NCBI GenBank assembly: GCA_009846005.1
Contig: VXYL01000016.1
Coordinates: 1 to 64,000 of the forward strand
DNA: 64,000 bases
Direction: 5' to 3'
From: Gammaproteobacteria bacterium
Lineage (GTDB): Bacteria > Pseudomonadota > Gammaproteobacteria > Pseudomonadales > Azotimanducaceae
The translations under genes were made by a program, and so were the position numbers. The notes under the pieces are model-generated. The model searched no databases and had not been told where the DNA came from. It was given only the letters and a program-made list of their open reading frames with translations. Shown in pieces: positions 7,526 to 17,569 of this stretch (its first letter is position 1; each line of letters starts with the position of its first letter).

Positions 7526-10012
7526 CTAGCCGACGTTGATCGCGGGAATCTCGTTCTTCACCAGCGAATGCGTGCGCTTGCGCTCGTACTTTCGGGCGGG
7601 CGTGTTGACGATCATCGACAATTCGTCGGCATCCAGGCCGCGCCGGGCCGTGGCGGAGTCCACGTCGCCGTATTCGGTCGTGCGCTGGCGGGGCTCGCGC
7701 CCGGCGGCTTCGATCATCGCGACCATGCGTTCGGGTGACGTCTCCTGGCCGTGCCCGGCGCCTGCCGCGCGGGTGATGCTCTCGTTCATCAGGGTGCCGC
7801 CGAGGTCGTTGCAGCCGGCATTCAGGGCGGCAACGACGCCGTCGTGCCCCATCTTCACCCAACTCGCCTGGATGTTCGTGATATGCGGGTTGAGCGCCAG
7901 CCTGGCAACGGCGTGAACGAGGATCGCCTCCCGGAATGTCGGACCCCGGCGCGCCCGGCCCTTGAGATAAAGCGGGGCCTCCATGTGAACGAAGGGCAGC
8001 GGCACGAACTCCGTGAACCCGCCGGTTCGCTTCTGCAGGTCGCGGATTCGGATCAGGTGCCGGGCCCAGTGCTTGGGCTGGTCGACATGGCCGTACATGA
8101 TGGTCGCCGTGGTCCGGAAACCCACACGGTGGGCGGTCTCCATGACTTCGAGCCACTGCGCGGTGTTGATCTTGTCCGGGCAGATGACGGCGCGGACCTC
8201 GTCGTCGAGTATCTCGGCTGCCGTGCCCGGCAGCGTGCCGAGCCCCGCCTCCTTGAGGCGTCGCAGGTATTCCTCGAGGGGGAGATTGGCGGTTGCGGCG
8301 CCTTGCCAGACCTCCAGTGGTGAGAAGGCGTGGATGTGCATCTCGGGCACGGCTTCCTTCACGGCGTGCAGGATATCGACGTAGGTCGATCCGGTGTATT
8401 CCGGATGAATGCCGCCCTGCATGCACACTTCTGTGCCGCCCCGCTCCCAGGCTTCGCGGGTACGGCGTTGGATCTCGTCGTGGCTTAGGTCGTAGGGGCG
8501 ACCGCGCAGGTTCTCGGCCAGTTTGCCCTTCGAGAACGCGCAGAACTGGCACTTGAAGTAGCAGATGTTCGTATAGTTGATGTTGCGGTTGACGACGTAG
8601 GAAACCGTGTCGCCGTTTCGCTCTTGGCGCAGCGCGTCGGCAGCCTGCACCACGGCGTTGAAGTCGTCCCCCCGCGCACGGATCAGACGCACGATCTCGG
8701 CTTCGGCGAGATCTTCCCCGACATTGGCGCGGTCCAAGATGACGTCGACATCGTCCGATACGCGCAATGGCGGGGCGGCAATCCGTTCGAGCACCTCGTT
8801 GGGTGGCGCAGTTTCGTCGCCGGGACACCAATCGTCCGTCCGGGGGAGGCCCTCGCCGTCGATCCTGTCGAGCACGGCGCCGCGCAGGCCGGCGTCGACC
8901 CAAGTATCCGGGTCTAGGGCGAACCGGGGATAGATGGTCAGCCGCTCGTGCAGTTCCTTGCCGGCGATGGCGGTCTCCCGGGCCAGTTCGTCGAGGTGTG
9001 GCCACGGTGCTTCCGGGTTTACGAAATCCGGCGTCAGCGGCGACACGCCGCCCCAGTCGTTGATGCCAGCCGCCACGATCTGGCTCAGCACGCCGGGGCT
9101 CAGGTTGGGCGGCGCCTGAACGCTCATCGCGGGTCCGAACACGATGCGGGCGACGGCAATGGTCCACAGCAACTCGTCGAGGTCGGGCTCCGGGGCGCTG
9201 CGCATCTTCGTGCCGGGCTTGGCGCGGAAGTTCTGAACGATGATCTCCTGGATGTGCCCGTAGCGTTCGTGAACGCGGCGGATCGCCAGCAGCGACTCGA
9301 TGCGCTCCCGGCGGGTCTCCCCGATGCCGATGAGAATGCCGGTGGTGAACGGAATTCTCGCGTCGCCGGCGTCTGCGAGCGTCTGCAGGCGCACGGCGGG
9401 AATCTTGTCGGGCGAACCGTAGTGGGGCATGCCCTTCTCGGTAAGCCGGTCGGAAGCGGACTCCAGCATGATTCCCATGGACGGCGAGACGGGCCGGAGG
9501 GTCGCGATCTCCTCGGGGGTCATGTTGCCGGGATTCAAATGCGGCAGTAGCCCCGTCTCATCGAACACCGCCTTGGCCGCGTCGTGGAGGTATTCGAGGG
9601 TGGTGGTGTAGCCGTGCTTGGCCAGCCACTCGCGGGCGGCCCGATAGCGGAGTTCGGGCTTTTCGCCCAAGGTGAACAGCGCCTCCTTGCAGCCCATCTC
9701 CGCGCCGTGACGAGCGACTTCCAAGACGGCGTCGAGTTCCATGTAAGGGTTGTCGAGTTTTGAAGGCGTCTGCGCGAACGTGCAGTAGTGGCAGACGTCG
9801 CGGCAAAGGTGCGTCAGGGGGATGAAGATCTTCTTCGAGTAGGTGACGAGGTTGAGGAACCCCTGGTCGCGCAGGGCCGCGGCGACATCGGCGAGTGCGC
9901 GGGTGTCTTCGAAATCCGCGAGGGCGATGGCTTCGGTTTCGGAGGGGGCAATGCCGTGTTCCGCACGACGCAGAATGCTCGCGGCATTCGTGCCTTGTAT
10001 CGCCGTAGTCAT
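7526..10012 (-). CDS. fbiC: FO synthase (fused CofG-CofH), coenzyme F420 biosynthesis
   Basis: Makes 7,8-didemethyl-8-hydroxy-5-deazariboflavin (FO), the F420 chromophore, from tyrosine and a ribityl-diaminouracil. It is a fusion of two radical-SAM halves, 828 residues, as in actinobacterial FbiC. Each half has its own CX3CX2C iron-sulfur motif: C70/C74/C77 in HLCRDVCHYCTFAQ (CofG half) and C484/C488/C491 in TNICYFKCQFCAFSKG (CofH half). The start is the ATG at 10012 (MTTAIQGTNA); the frame is open further upstream without homology. It is separated by about 5.9 kb from the cofC-D-E genes. The fused form, rather than separate cofG and cofH, fits acquisition from an actinobacterium-like source, but that is inference. 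Confidence 0.97.
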   Translation of the reverse strand: MTTAIQGTNAASILRRAEHGIAPSETEAIALADFEDTRALADVAAALRDQGFLNLVTYSKKIFIPLTHLCRDVCHYCTFAQTPSKLDNPYMELDAVLEVARHGAEMGCKEALFTLGEKPELRYRAAREWLAKHGYTTTLEYLHDAAKAVFDETGLLPHLNPGNMTPEEIATLRPVSPSMGIMLESASDRLTEKGMPHYGSPDKIPAVRLQTLADAGDARIPFTTGILIGIGETRRERIESLLAIRRVHERYGHIQEIIVQNFRAKPGTKMRSAPEPDLDELLWTIAVARIVFGPAMSVQAPPNLSPGVLSQIVAAGINDWGGVSPLTPDFVNPEAPWPHLDELARETAIAGKELHERLTIYPRFALDPDTWVDAGLRGAVLDRIDGEGLPRTDDWCPGDETAPPNEVLERIAAPPLRVSDDVDVILDRANVGEDLAEAEIVRLIRARGDDFNAVVQAADALRQERNGDTVSYVVNRNINYTNICYFKCQFCAFSKGKLAENLRGRPYDLSHDEIQRRTREAWERGGTEVCMQGGIHPEYTGSTYVDILHAVKEAVPEMHIHAFSPLEVWQGAATANLPLEEYLRRLKEAGLGTLPGTAAEILDDEVRAVICPDKINTAQWLEVMETAHRVGFRTTATIMYGHVDQPKHWARHLIRIRDLQKRTGGFTEFVPLPFVHMEAPLYLKGRARRGPTFREAILVHAVARLALNPHITNIQASWVKMGHDGVVAALNAGCNDLGGTLMNESITRAAGAGHGQETSPERMVAMIEAAGREPRQRTTEYGDVDSATARRGLDADELSMIVNTPARKYERKRTHSLVKNEIPAINVG

Positions 10013-10158
10013 ACTGTCTCGAGTCGCGGCCAAGGGCGCATTATGCTTGGCGGAGGAAAGGGATGCCACGCGACGACCCGCCCGATCCGTCCGGGAATGG
10101 AACGTGACCGGCACGACATGTAGTAGTGTGTCGAGCGACCCGCGGCGGGAGGCGAACG

Positions 10159-11490
10159 GTGTGGCGAGGTGATACCAAGCGGCGGCGAAGCGCGGCAAGG
10201 CGAAATCCGTCGACGGCGGTCAGATGCAGGCTGCTCGCCCGGGTTCTGGTGGCAATCGCGCTGGCCGTGCCCTGCGTCGGGGCAGCGCAGGACGAGGGTC
10301 CCGGCGTCATCGACCAGGTGCGGTCCAGCCTCGATGGGCTGCTGCTGCGCGATGATCTGACAGCGCAACAGGTCGCCGTCACAGAAGAGATGCAGGCGTG
10401 GTTGGACGCGTTGCGGGAACAGGACCTGAACCCTTTGCACATGCGCTTGCTCGATGCCATCGCCCGAGGCCTACCTCATTCGGCCGGCGAGCTGTCGGTA
10501 CGGGAAATCGTCGACACCGTCGCGGCGCTTGTGGACCTGGTCGTGGACGACGAACTGGACGAGGAGCAAGCCGCCGAACTCGAGGCGAAGCTGGTCGTGG
10601 ACCCCGACGACATCTTCAGCCGGACTAGGCTTGTCAGGCACTACGACACGACTCGACTGGATGGATCGGCTCGCGCTCACGGCAAGCACGTGGTGTGGTT
10701 GGTCGAGAACGCGCCCTATGCCTACGAGCTTCGCCGCACGGGAGACAATAGGATTTTTGGTCTATCGGCGGGCGAAGCCTACAGCGCCGGCTTTGAGGCG
10801 TGGCGCCGCCACGTGGAACGGGAGCCCGACAATCCGGTCTTTCTCGCACGCTATGCCCGATTCGTGGAACTGAAGCAACCCAGCTTGGCCGTCGACTTGC
10901 TCGAACGGGCACATCGCGTCGATGCGCGAAACCCGTGGCTGGCGGAAGAGTTGGGTACCCTCTACCTGCGCGCCGCGATGCGTGCCGACGAGAGAGCCTA
11001 CGATGCGCAGGCCGCCGCTAAAGCGCTCAGACAGTTTGATCGCGCATACGATCTCGCGGACGACGACATCATGCGGCACAGTGTCCTCGGGCAACGCGCT
11101 TGGGCGGCTTTCGCGGCGAAGCGGTACGACCTCGCCAAGCAACACGCGCAAGCGATGCTCGACGCGAACCCGCCCCAGGATCCCGACGGCGATTTGCTGC
11201 ACAAGGGCAACACGATCCTCGGGCGCATCGCGTTAATCGAGGGTGACGTTGCGCTGGCCAAGATGCACCTGCTGGAATCGGGCAAGGTACCCACGTCACC
11301 CTCACTTGGATCGTTCGGCCCGAGCATGACATTGGCCTCTGAACTGCTGGCGATGGGGCAGCGCGAAGTGGTGCTCGACTATTTCGACCTGTGCGCGATC
11401 TTCTGGGATGCCGAAGAGCTGAATACGTGGCGGGTTGCGATCGACACAGGGCAGACACCGGATTTCGGCCACCACGCGTGGTTGAGGTGA
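10159..11490 (+). CDS. Secreted tetratricopeptide-repeat protein
   Basis: A 443-residue exported protein. The start GTG 10159 is preferred over ATG 10126 because GGGAGG lies eight bases before it. A basic N-terminus and LLARVLVAIALAVPCVGAAQ form a signal peptide. TPR-like helical pairs fill residues about 190-400, for example AYSAGFEAWRRHVEREPDNPVFLARYARF and QRAWAAFAAKRYDLAKQHAQAML (each abbreviated motif of the A-W/A-L type). The tail LGRIALIEGDVALAKMHLL and SFGPSMTLASELLAMGQ resembles a TPR family common in Proteobacteria. It is divergent from fbiC (147 bp apart) and probably a periplasmic scaffold. Its partner is unknown. Confidence 0.8.
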   Translation: MWRGDTKRRRSAARRNPSTAVRCRLLARVLVAIALAVPCVGAAQDEGPGVIDQVRSSLDGLLLRDDLTAQQVAVTEEMQAWLDALREQDLNPLHMRLLDAIARGLPHSAGELSVREIVDTVAALVDLVVDDELDEEQAAELEAKLVVDPDDIFSRTRLVRHYDTTRLDGSARAHGKHVVWLVENAPYAYELRRTGDNRIFGLSAGEAYSAGFEAWRRHVEREPDNPVFLARYARFVELKQPSLAVDLLERAHRVDARNPWLAEELGTLYLRAAMRADERAYDAQAAAKALRQFDRAYDLADDDIMRHSVLGQRAWAAFAAKRYDLAKQHAQAMLDANPPQDPDGDLLHKGNTILGRIALIEGDVALAKMHLLESGKVPTSPSLGSFGPSMTLASELLAMGQREVVLDYFDLCAIFWDAEELNTWRVAIDTGQTPDFGHHAWLR

Positions 11491-11662
11491 GTTGCGTCTA
11501 GGTTGCGCGAAGGGGGCGTTGGTCGGGCCGGGGCGGGCACGCGACGATCCCACGTCCAACGTTCAGGTTTCGTTCAGGATTCAGTGAAGATCATTGCGTC
11601 CAGAATCTGGCCGACGGTTCGTGCGCCATCGGTCGACTCGTCACGCAAGAAGAGAGATTGGC

Positions 11663-11887
11663 ATGGCAAAGCGGGGACTAAACCGTCGAGTTGACGTGGG
11701 CAACTTGCTCGGACGCGGCTTCGGGAAGGGTTTCGTCGCGGGGGGCGTCCTGGGCGTGAGCATCGGAATCGCTGCGTTCGCCTTGGTGCCAGCCTTGGTG
11801 CTCGCGATGCTGAGCCTCGGCGTCGGCCTTTGGTTCTACCGCAAGATTGCCTTCGAGGCGAAGACGATTCGCGACGTTGGGCAGTGA
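11663..11887 (+). CDS. Small membrane protein, 74 residues
   Basis: Starts at ATG 11663 after AGAGAG. A basic N-terminus (MAKRGLNRRVDVGNLLGRG) is followed by one long or two short Gly/Ala-rich hydrophobic stretches (FVAGGVLGVSIGIAAFALVPALVLAMLSLGVGLWFY, residues about 24-59 in all), and the protein ends with a charged tail. The family is not recognised. The clear ribosome site and membrane-protein composition support a real gene; the topology suggests a hairpin in the inner membrane. Confidence 0.6.
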   Translation: MAKRGLNRRVDVGNLLGRGFGKGFVAGGVLGVSIGIAAFALVPALVLAMLSLGVGLWFYRKIAFEAKTIRDVGQ

Positions 11888-11987
11888 GGCGTTCCGGCGG
11901 CATTGGGCGGCTATGCGGCTGCGTCCTGCGACACAGGGGCCGACTCGAGGCGCTTGAACGCGAGCTCCCACGGAACGAGAATCTGGC

Positions 11988-12518
11988 GTGGTGGGACAGT
12001 CGAGGCGTGCCGTGGGGATTCCTGATGTGTTGCTGCGTTACGAGGCTGATCAAGACGTTGTTGACGCGGGTCTAGCGATTTGGCGGATCCTTTGCGAACG
12101 TAAGGTGGTCGACGTTCCCATCGCCTATCTCCGTTCTGAAATTGCGATGATCGTGCTGGTCAGGTTGGCAGTTGACCAGATACACAACGGCGGTATCGAC
12201 GCAATGTTCTACAACGGCTGGGGCGAATGTGCCGAGCATTGCGTTAAGGCACTGCAGGACATTGGTGCCCCCAAGAAGGCGGCGGTCCTCCAAAGGGCCA
12301 TGGACACCTATTGGGGTGGCAGATACCCGCGAACCATTGCCGAGTGGGATGAACTTGTGGATGCCCGCCGCGAGGGCGAGGAAATGATTCCCGGGGTGGA
12401 CGAGTTGGAGGAGATCTTCTACAGGCAAAGCGAGGACACCGACGTTCTCTTCGTGCGTTATGTCGCAGCGAATGTCGATGTGTTTGAGCCGCCTGCTGTC
12501 GAGTTGCCGGCCCCTTGA
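11988..12518 (+). CDS. DMP19/DUF4375-family protein
   Basis: A 176-residue protein with the DUF4375 (DNA-mimic DMP19, C-terminal) pattern: the ‘NGG(F/I)D..FYN’ motif occurs as IHNGGIDAMFYNGWGECAEH, followed by VKALQDIGAPKKAAVLQRAM. The region ends acidic (GVDELEEIFYRQSEDTDVLF), consistent with a DNA-mimicking surface, although that activity is shown only for some members. The GTG start at 11988 is uncertain: no clear ribosome site is seen. The other frame just upstream also reads plausibly (RLEALERELPRNENLAWWDS), so an N-terminal frameshift is possible. Confidence 0.7.
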   Translation: MVGQSRRAVGIPDVLLRYEADQDVVDAGLAIWRILCERKVVDVPIAYLRSEIAMIVLVRLAVDQIHNGGIDAMFYNGWGECAEHCVKALQDIGAPKKAAVLQRAMDTYWGGRYPRTIAEWDELVDARREGEEMIPGVDELEEIFYRQSEDTDVLFVRYVAANVDVFEPPAVELPAP

Positions 12519-12623
12519 CGACAAAAGTAGGTGTTCATTCCGGTCGAGCCGCACTTTTTCAAGCTTTACGCAGATCGGGCCGATCCCTCGGGCGCCCGTG
12601 TCGAACGTCGCAGCTGCCTCGGC

Positions 12624-12656
12624 AGCGGGGCGGGACAAGCCCGTCCCCGACGATCT
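12624..12656. repeat. Single REP-type hairpin with ACAAG loop
   Basis: Stem GGGGCGGG (12627-12634), loop ACAAG, stem CCCGTCCC (12640-12647), closed by one G-T wobble pair, then CCGACGA. It belongs to the same family as the other CTTGT/ACAAG hairpins, but no partner hairpin is seen. It lies between convergent genes (DUF4375 and PhyH), where it may help terminate transcription. Confidence 0.7.
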
Positions 12657-12692
12657 GTGTTGCCCGGGCGTCCCCGACCGGCCTAGGTGGTC

Positions 12693-13511
12693 TCAACCCG
12701 CCGCCAATTCCTCCGAGAACAGCGACGGGAAGTGCGTCAGCGGTTCGCCCGGCCCGGCCAGCAACTGTTGCTGCCGCGGGGTTAGATCGATGCCTTCGGG
12801 CGCCGTGACTCGGGTCGCGCCCCAACTCATGCTCGACACGCAGTACTTGTAGAGCAACGTGCGCCGTTCGTGGTCGCCCTGCCAACGGGCCGTGCCGTGG
12901 GTCAGCGCCTCCGTGAACAGGGTGAGGCTGCCGGCGGGGGCTTCGACGATTTTCACCCAGGGCGAGTCCTGGTGGGCTTCGTGGATGTGCTTCGGAATGC
13001 GGAAGTTCGCCTTGTGGCTGCCCGGGACGACGCAGAAGCCGCCGATACCGGGCCCGGTGTCGTTCAGGTTCCAACTGCCGGTGACGAATCCCGACGACAT
13101 GCGGTTGTTGGGGAACGTGTAGTACTCGCCCGGCGGAGATGGCGCATGAGGCGAACTGGCACCGTAGTCGGCGTGGAGCTTGCCGGCCGGCCATCCCTTG
13201 CGCATGTAGATTCCGTAGAGACGCTCCAAGCGGAAGCACTCGCCGAGGCGCATCCTTAGGATCGACATGATGAGCGGGTGATCCATGAGCCGGACGAACG
13301 GCTCGCCCCACTGCAGGAATCCCGGTCCGGTCTTGCGGATCGCGCCGGCCGCGCTGCCGAATCGGGGGAAGTTCTCGGGCGGTGGCGGGAGATCCTGGGC
13401 GTCGATCAGCGCATTGAGTTCGGCGACTTCGTCGGGCATGAGCGCATCCTCGATGACCAGGTAGCCGTTCAGATCGAAAAGGTACTGCTGTTCCTCGAAG
13501 TCGACGTTCAT
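12693..13511 (-). CDS. Phytanoyl-CoA dioxygenase (PhyH) family protein, copy 1
   Basis: A 272-residue Fe(II)/2-oxoglutarate-dependent oxygenase. Its start is DLNGYLVIEDALMPDEVAELNALID. The metal HxD pair is in KLHADYGA (residues about 117-119), and the distal His is in LTHGTARWQGDHERRTLLYKYC. The family hydroxylates diverse small molecules; the substrate cannot be read from the sequence. It is the last gene of a leftward string (19 bp after a GST gene). Two other PhyH genes lie at 22.2 and 45.2 kb but are clearly not recent duplicates. Confidence 0.9.
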   Translation of the reverse strand: MNVDFEEQQYLFDLNGYLVIEDALMPDEVAELNALIDAQDLPPPPENFPRFGSAAGAIRKTGPGFLQWGEPFVRLMDHPLIMSILRMRLGECFRLERLYGIYMRKGWPAGKLHADYGASSPHAPSPPGEYYTFPNNRMSSGFVTGSWNLNDTGPGIGGFCVVPGSHKANFRIPKHIHEAHQDSPWVKIVEAPAGSLTLFTEALTHGTARWQGDHERRTLLYKYCVSSMSWGATRVTAPEGIDLTPRQQQLLAGPGEPLTHFPSLFSEELAAG

Positions 13512-13530
13512 CGAAATCCCTCAAAATCTC

Positions 13531-14145
13531 TCAACCGGAGTCCCGGGCGACCTGGAACCCGGGCCGTTGGGACAGCCGCTCGTAGTATGCAAGCGTTTCC
13601 GGATAGTCGTTGGTGAGCAGGCCGAAGTTGGATGCCAGCAGCAGCGAGTAGCCGGTCATGATGTCGGCCACCGTGAAGGTGTTGCCGACGAGATAGTCGG
13701 ACTTCGAGACGACGTCCTCGATCGCGGCGATGCAGATGCGCGACCGGTTCCTGCAGTCCTCGATGACGAAATCCACCTGGCCGCCCTCCGGGGCAACGCG
13801 GTTGTGGTTGACGATCTCGCCCAAGGGGCGCGCAAAGGTCGCCTCGGCGAACCAGGACCATTGCCGGCACAGGGCACTGTCGGTCGACCCCGGCGAAGGC
13901 TGGAGTCGGCCGTCGCCGTATCGGTCGAGCAGATAGTCGCAGACCGCGCCGGACTCGAACATCGTGAAGCCGTCGACGGTCACGGCAGGCACCTTGCCCG
14001 TCGGGCTCTTGCTGCGCCATTCCGGGCTATTCTTGAATCGGGGCGAGAAGTCGATGATCTCGACTTCGTAGGGAATCCCAAGCTCCTCGCAGAGCCAGAT
14101 CACCCGGACGCCACGCGTGCCCTTGACGTGATAGACAGTGACCAT
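13531..14145 (-). CDS. Glutathione S-transferase family protein, copy 1
   Basis: A 204-residue cytosolic GST. The N-terminal thioredoxin-like half has VTVYHVKGTRGVRVIWLCEELGIPYEV and the cis-Pro region GKVPAVTVDGFTMFESGAVCDYLLDRY (Val-Pro about 52-53, Glu-Ser about 64-65 for glutathione binding). The C-terminal half has YLVGNTFTVADIMTGYSLLLA, the usual helix-6 capping box. It follows the antiporter gene by 10 bp and precedes PhyH by 19 bp, so co-transcription is likely. The substrate is unknown. Confidence 0.9.
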   Translation of the reverse strand: MVTVYHVKGTRGVRVIWLCEELGIPYEVEIIDFSPRFKNSPEWRSKSPTGKVPAVTVDGFTMFESGAVCDYLLDRYGDGRLQPSPGSTDSALCRQWSWFAEATFARPLGEIVNHNRVAPEGGQVDFVIEDCRNRSRICIAAIEDVVSKSDYLVGNTFTVADIMTGYSLLLASNFGLLTNDYPETLAYYERLSQRPGFQVARDSG

Positions 14146-14155
14146 CGTCGTCCCC

Positions 14156-15880
14156 TCAACCCGTGAAGAATGCCAGGACCGTCCAGCACACGGCGGCGAG
14201 AACGGCGGCGACGCTGGCTTGCGGAATCTGCGTCTTGACGTGGTCCATCAGGTCGCAGCCGGTGCACATGGAACTCAGCACCGTGGTATCGGAGATCGGC
14301 GAACACTGGTCGCCGTAGACACTGCCGTCCATGACCGCGGCGAAGCACAGCGTCATGAACAGTTCGGGATGCGACAGCCCCTGGCCGTTCGCGACAGCCC
14401 AAGCGAGTGGCATGGCGAGAGGGAAGGCGACGGCGTATGTCCCCCAACTCGTGCCGGTGGAGAATGCGATCACCATCGTCATGACCTGGAACAGAACCGG
14501 CAGTATGAAGTACGGCAGGTTGTCGCCGAGTTGCTCGACTAGGAAGATGCCGCCGCCGGTCTTCTGGCTGATGCCGCCGATGGTGATGGCGAGCAGCAGG
14601 ATGACCGAGCCCAGCACCACGCCCTTGATGCCGTCGTGATAGCCGGCGATGAGATTCTTGAGCGACATGCCCTTGGCGAGCGCAATCCCCGACGCCAGGA
14701 TCAGTGCGCCGCCGAACGCCCAGTGGACGTTCGGCGAGCCGAAGACGACGAAGGTCGTGATGGCGACCCCGATCAAGGTGATCAACGGCAGGAAGAACTC
14801 GAGCACGTTCGGCGTATAGCCCTCCGGTACATTGCTGCCCTGGAGTTCCTTGGCGCTTAGCGGTTCCGCCCCCGGTGCGTCGAGTTCGCCTGTGGACCGG
14901 GCGCGTTCCATGGCTTCGCGCATCTGCCTGCCGAGGAATGGTGGACGCTCAACTGAGAGCAGGAACGTGCCGAGCACGGCGAAAATGGCGTAGAAGCAGA
15001 ACGGCACGCTTTGGAAGAAGAAGCTGATCCGGTCGGACTCGGTGGCGAGGAAACTGACGCCGGCCACGAAGATGAATGCCTGCACATACGCGGGCCAGGC
15101 GTTGAAAGCGAGCTGCGAGGCGATCGGTGACGCCGTGGAGTCCACTACGTAGGACAACTCCTCGTGGCTGACCCGTTCCTTGTCGGCGAGAGGCTTGACC
15201 GTGGTTCCGACCAGCACCGTGCTCACCGTACCGCCTTGGAAGAAGATGATCCCTAGGAACCATGCCACGAGCTTGGCGGTGCGTGGGCCTCGGACCACGT
15301 GCTTGGTCATCAGCTCGGCGAACGCCTGGGCGGCGCCCGTTCGCGACCAGACGCCCATGAGCCCACCAAGCAACCACAGGTAGAGGATGAGGATCCCCGC
15401 TGCCTTGCCCGTGCCGAGGTGCGGGATCAGCACGTCGCCGGTCAGGTCGTACTGCCCGAGGACCAGGGCACCGGCGATGATGCCGCCTAGTAGTGCGGTG
15501 ATCGGTTCGCGGGTCACCCAGCAGAGCAGGACCGCGACGACGGCGGGTAGCAGGGACCACCAACCCCAATGGGGTTGTGCCAGCAACTGGAAGTAGGCGG
15601 GCTCGGCACCGCTTTCGTCCACAACGAACTGTTCCTCGACGGGTGGTGCTTCACCCGACTCGGCGATCCGGACCGGGTCGAGCGCCGCGTCCGCCATGGG
15701 AATGGCATTGAAATGGACGCGGTCGCCTTCAAGGACGTAGTAGGTGCCCTGGGCATCGGTGTGGGTGTCGAGCTGGATCTTCTCCACCGTCCAGGTCGGC
15801 GAAACCGTTACGCCGACGACCGCGGCGACGGCGAGCGCGACGACGAACAGGGCGAAGGTGCGGAATCGGGCTAGGGTCAT
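14156..15880 (-). CDS. NhaC-family Na+/H+ antiporter-like transporter
   Basis: A 574-residue inner-membrane protein of about twelve membrane segments. After a first hydrophobic helix ([19 protein letters not shown]) comes a roughly 100-residue extracytoplasmic loop before the transporter core. The core holds [60 protein letters not shown] and the C-terminal [21 protein letters not shown] motif, all typical of NhaC-type antiporters. The start is ATG 15880. It is 94 bp downstream of cofC, on the same strand. Sodium/proton exchange is the family activity; amino acid-type substrates occur in relatives. Confidence 0.85.
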   Translation of the reverse strand: MTLARFRTFALFVVALAVAAVVGVTVSPTWTVEKIQLDTHTDAQGTYYVLEGDRVHFNAIPMADAALDPVRIAESGEAPPVEEQFVVDESGAEPAYFQLLAQPHWGWWSLLPAVVAVLLCWVTREPITALLGGIIAGALVLGQYDLTGDVLIPHLGTGKAAGILILYLWLLGGLMGVWSRTGAAQAFAELMTKHVVRGPRTAKLVAWFLGIIFFQGGTVSTVLVGTTVKPLADKERVSHEELSYVVDSTASPIASQLAFNAWPAYVQAFIFVAGVSFLATESDRISFFFQSVPFCFYAIFAVLGTFLLSVERPPFLGRQMREAMERARSTGELDAPGAEPLSAKELQGSNVPEGYTPNVLEFFLPLITLIGVAITTFVVFGSPNVHWAFGGALILASGIALAKGMSLKNLIAGYHDGIKGVVLGSVILLLAITIGGISQKTGGGIFLVEQLGDNLPYFILPVLFQVMTMVIAFSTGTSWGTYAVAFPLAMPLAWAVANGQGLSHPELFMTLCFAAVMDGSVYGDQCSPISDTTVLSSMCTGCDLMDHVKTQIPQASVAAVLAAVCWTVLAFFTG

Positions 15881-15974
15881 GTTTTGGGGGCACCGGGGGT
15901 GTGCAAGCGAATCATTATGCGGGGCTATTCGAGAGCAAGTCCATCTGCGCGGGCGGCGCTGCCGGGCCTCCGCA

Positions 15975-16652
15975 TCAGGGCGACTGTGGCTTGGCCCTCG
16001 CCAGTCGTGCGGCGATGCCGCTCGACTCGAGGAATTGGCCGGTGCGTGTTCCGGCTGCGCGTCGCGCCACCGCAGCGAGTTCCTGGACCGTGTCGACATC
16101 CAGGCCCCAGGCCGTGTTGCGTACAACCCTTGGTTCAATGCCGGCCCGGCGGGCCGAGGCGATGTGCGGTTTGAAGCTCTTGCCGTCGAACAGGTACTCG
16201 AAGGCATTGGGCGGCGATGACACCGCGGCGTTTGTGCCGATGTCGTTGGCGTCGGGTACGAGGGTCACCTGTTCGTGGCCGTCGAGTACGGCGACGACAT
16301 CCTCGGGCTGGATCAACGGCACGTCGCCGGGCACGAACAAGGTACCTTCGGCCTGACGTTGGCGTTGGGCGTAGGTCCCGGACTGAACGACAGCACCGGA
16401 AAGGTCCGTGGCGGAATCCTCGAACACGTCGATTCCGAACTCCTCGGCCAGTTCGAACGCTTGGACGTCCCGGGATACGAGCAGTGTTCCACTCAACGCG
16501 CGGCACTGCGCCAGGGTATCGAGCACGTCGCGGATCATCGCGAGCACCAGGCTCTCCCGTTCGCGCTCGTCGAGAACGGATTCGAGCCGTCGCTTCGCCC
16601 CGGTGGCACCCTTGAAGGGAACCAGGGCCCAGATGCCGCTGCTGATGGTCAT
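15975..16652 (-). CDS. cofC: Phospholactate-type guanylyltransferase (F420 biosynthesis)
   Basis: Activates a three-carbon phospho-acid with GTP to form the side-chain precursor of F420. It has 225 residues and starts [20 protein letters not shown], the CofC/FbiD nucleotide-binding start (VPFK..AKxRL). It also has [13 protein letters not shown] and [18 protein letters not shown], another family block. The ATG overlaps the cofD stop as ATGA (16649-16652), which points to translational coupling. Known homologues use 2-phospholactate, phosphoenolpyruvate or 3-phosphoglycerate; which one applies here cannot be told by eye. Confidence 0.94.
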   Translation of the reverse strand: MTISSGIWALVPFKGATGAKRRLESVLDERERESLVLAMIRDVLDTLAQCRALSGTLLVSRDVQAFELAEEFGIDVFEDSATDLSGAVVQSGTYAQRQRQAEGTLFVPGDVPLIQPEDVVAVLDGHEQVTLVPDANDIGTNAAVSSPPNAFEYLFDGKSFKPHIASARRAGIEPRVVRNTAWGLDVDTVQELAAVARRAAGTRTGQFLESSGIAARLARAKPQSP

Positions 16653-17569
16653 CGGACTAATGCCAGGATTGACCGCGCCAGCTCCACACGGTCGTCGAGG
16701 GTGGTCATCACCGTTTGGAGTGCAGCAGTCCCCATCCCGAGGGCTTCCACCTCGGTCTGCATGCAAGCATCCACCTCGTCGATGACGAAGTGGCTGACGA
16801 GACCGGCGTAGTGTTCGGCCACCGCCACCGTGGTCGTGGGTACGCCCAGTTCCCGCATCATCTTCGCAGTGGGCCCCTTGATCGCCCGCCCGCCAACGAT
16901 AGGCGAGACGGCGACGATAGGCGCACCAGTGGCGAGAAGAGCGTCGCGCATGCCCTTGACGGCGAGGATCGGGTCCACCGAGACGAAAGGATTCGACGGG
17001 CAGATCACGATGGCCGTGATCGACTCGAAGCGGATCGCGGAATTGACGCTCGCCGTCTCGGCCCCTGCAAACTCGAAGCCGACGGCCTTCGGTTCGCAGC
17101 GGTCGCGCACGAAATAGTGTTGGAACGCCAATGGCCCGTCAGGGGTGAGTACCCGGGTGCGCACCGGATCGTCGGACATCGGCAGGATCGTGTGTTTGAC
17201 ACCCAACCGGCCCGCGAGCTCGTTGGTCGCGGCGGTGAGATTCAGGCCCTCGTTCAGAAGCGTACGGCGATGCAGGTGCAGGGCGAGGTCGGCATCGCCC
17301 AAGCGAAACCAGGTCTCGCCGCCGAACCGTTCGAGCGCGTCCATGAACCGCCAGGTCTCGTCCTTGCGGCCCCATCCGGCGATCGGGTTGGCGACCTCGG
17401 CCAAGGTATAAGTGAGGGTGTCCACGTCGGGCGAGATATGCAGGCCCAGATGTTCGAAGTCGTCGCCGGTGTTGACCACGAACACGACATCCTCGGGCGG
17501 TAACACCTTGGCGAAGCCGAGGGCCAGCTTTGCGCCGCCGACGCCGCCGGTGAGCGCCAGCAGGGTCAT
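16649..17569 (-). CDS. cofD: Phospholactate transferase (F420 biosynthesis)
   Basis: Joins the activated three-carbon unit to FO to give F420-0 (or its dehydro form). It has 306 residues. The N-terminal LALTGGVGGAKLALGFAKVL is the CofD/FbiA nucleotide loop, followed by FVVNTGDDFEHLGLHISPD, FRLGDADLALHLHRR and SNPFVSVDPILAVKGMRDAL, all conserved blocks. It overlaps both neighbours by four bases (ATGA at 17566-17569 and 16649-16652). It is the middle gene of the fno-cofE-cofD-cofC set. Confidence 0.96.
   Translation of the reverse strand: MTLLALTGGVGGAKLALGFAKVLPPEDVVFVVNTGDDFEHLGLHISPDVDTLTYTLAEVANPIAGWGRKDETWRFMDALERFGGETWFRLGDADLALHLHRRTLLNEGLNLTAATNELAGRLGVKHTILPMSDDPVRTRVLTPDGPLAFQHYFVRDRCEPKAVGFEFAGAETASVNSAIRFESITAIVICPSNPFVSVDPILAVKGMRDALLATGAPIVAVSPIVGGRAIKGPTAKMMRELGVPTTTVAVAEHYAGLVSHFVIDEVDACMQTEVEALGMGTAALQTVMTTLDDRVELARSILALVR

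Noticed and set aside
7221-9167. A 648-codon minus-strand frame overlapping fbiC
   Set aside because: It is a high-GC shadow of fbiC in another frame with Arg/Pro/Gly-rich nonsense composition.
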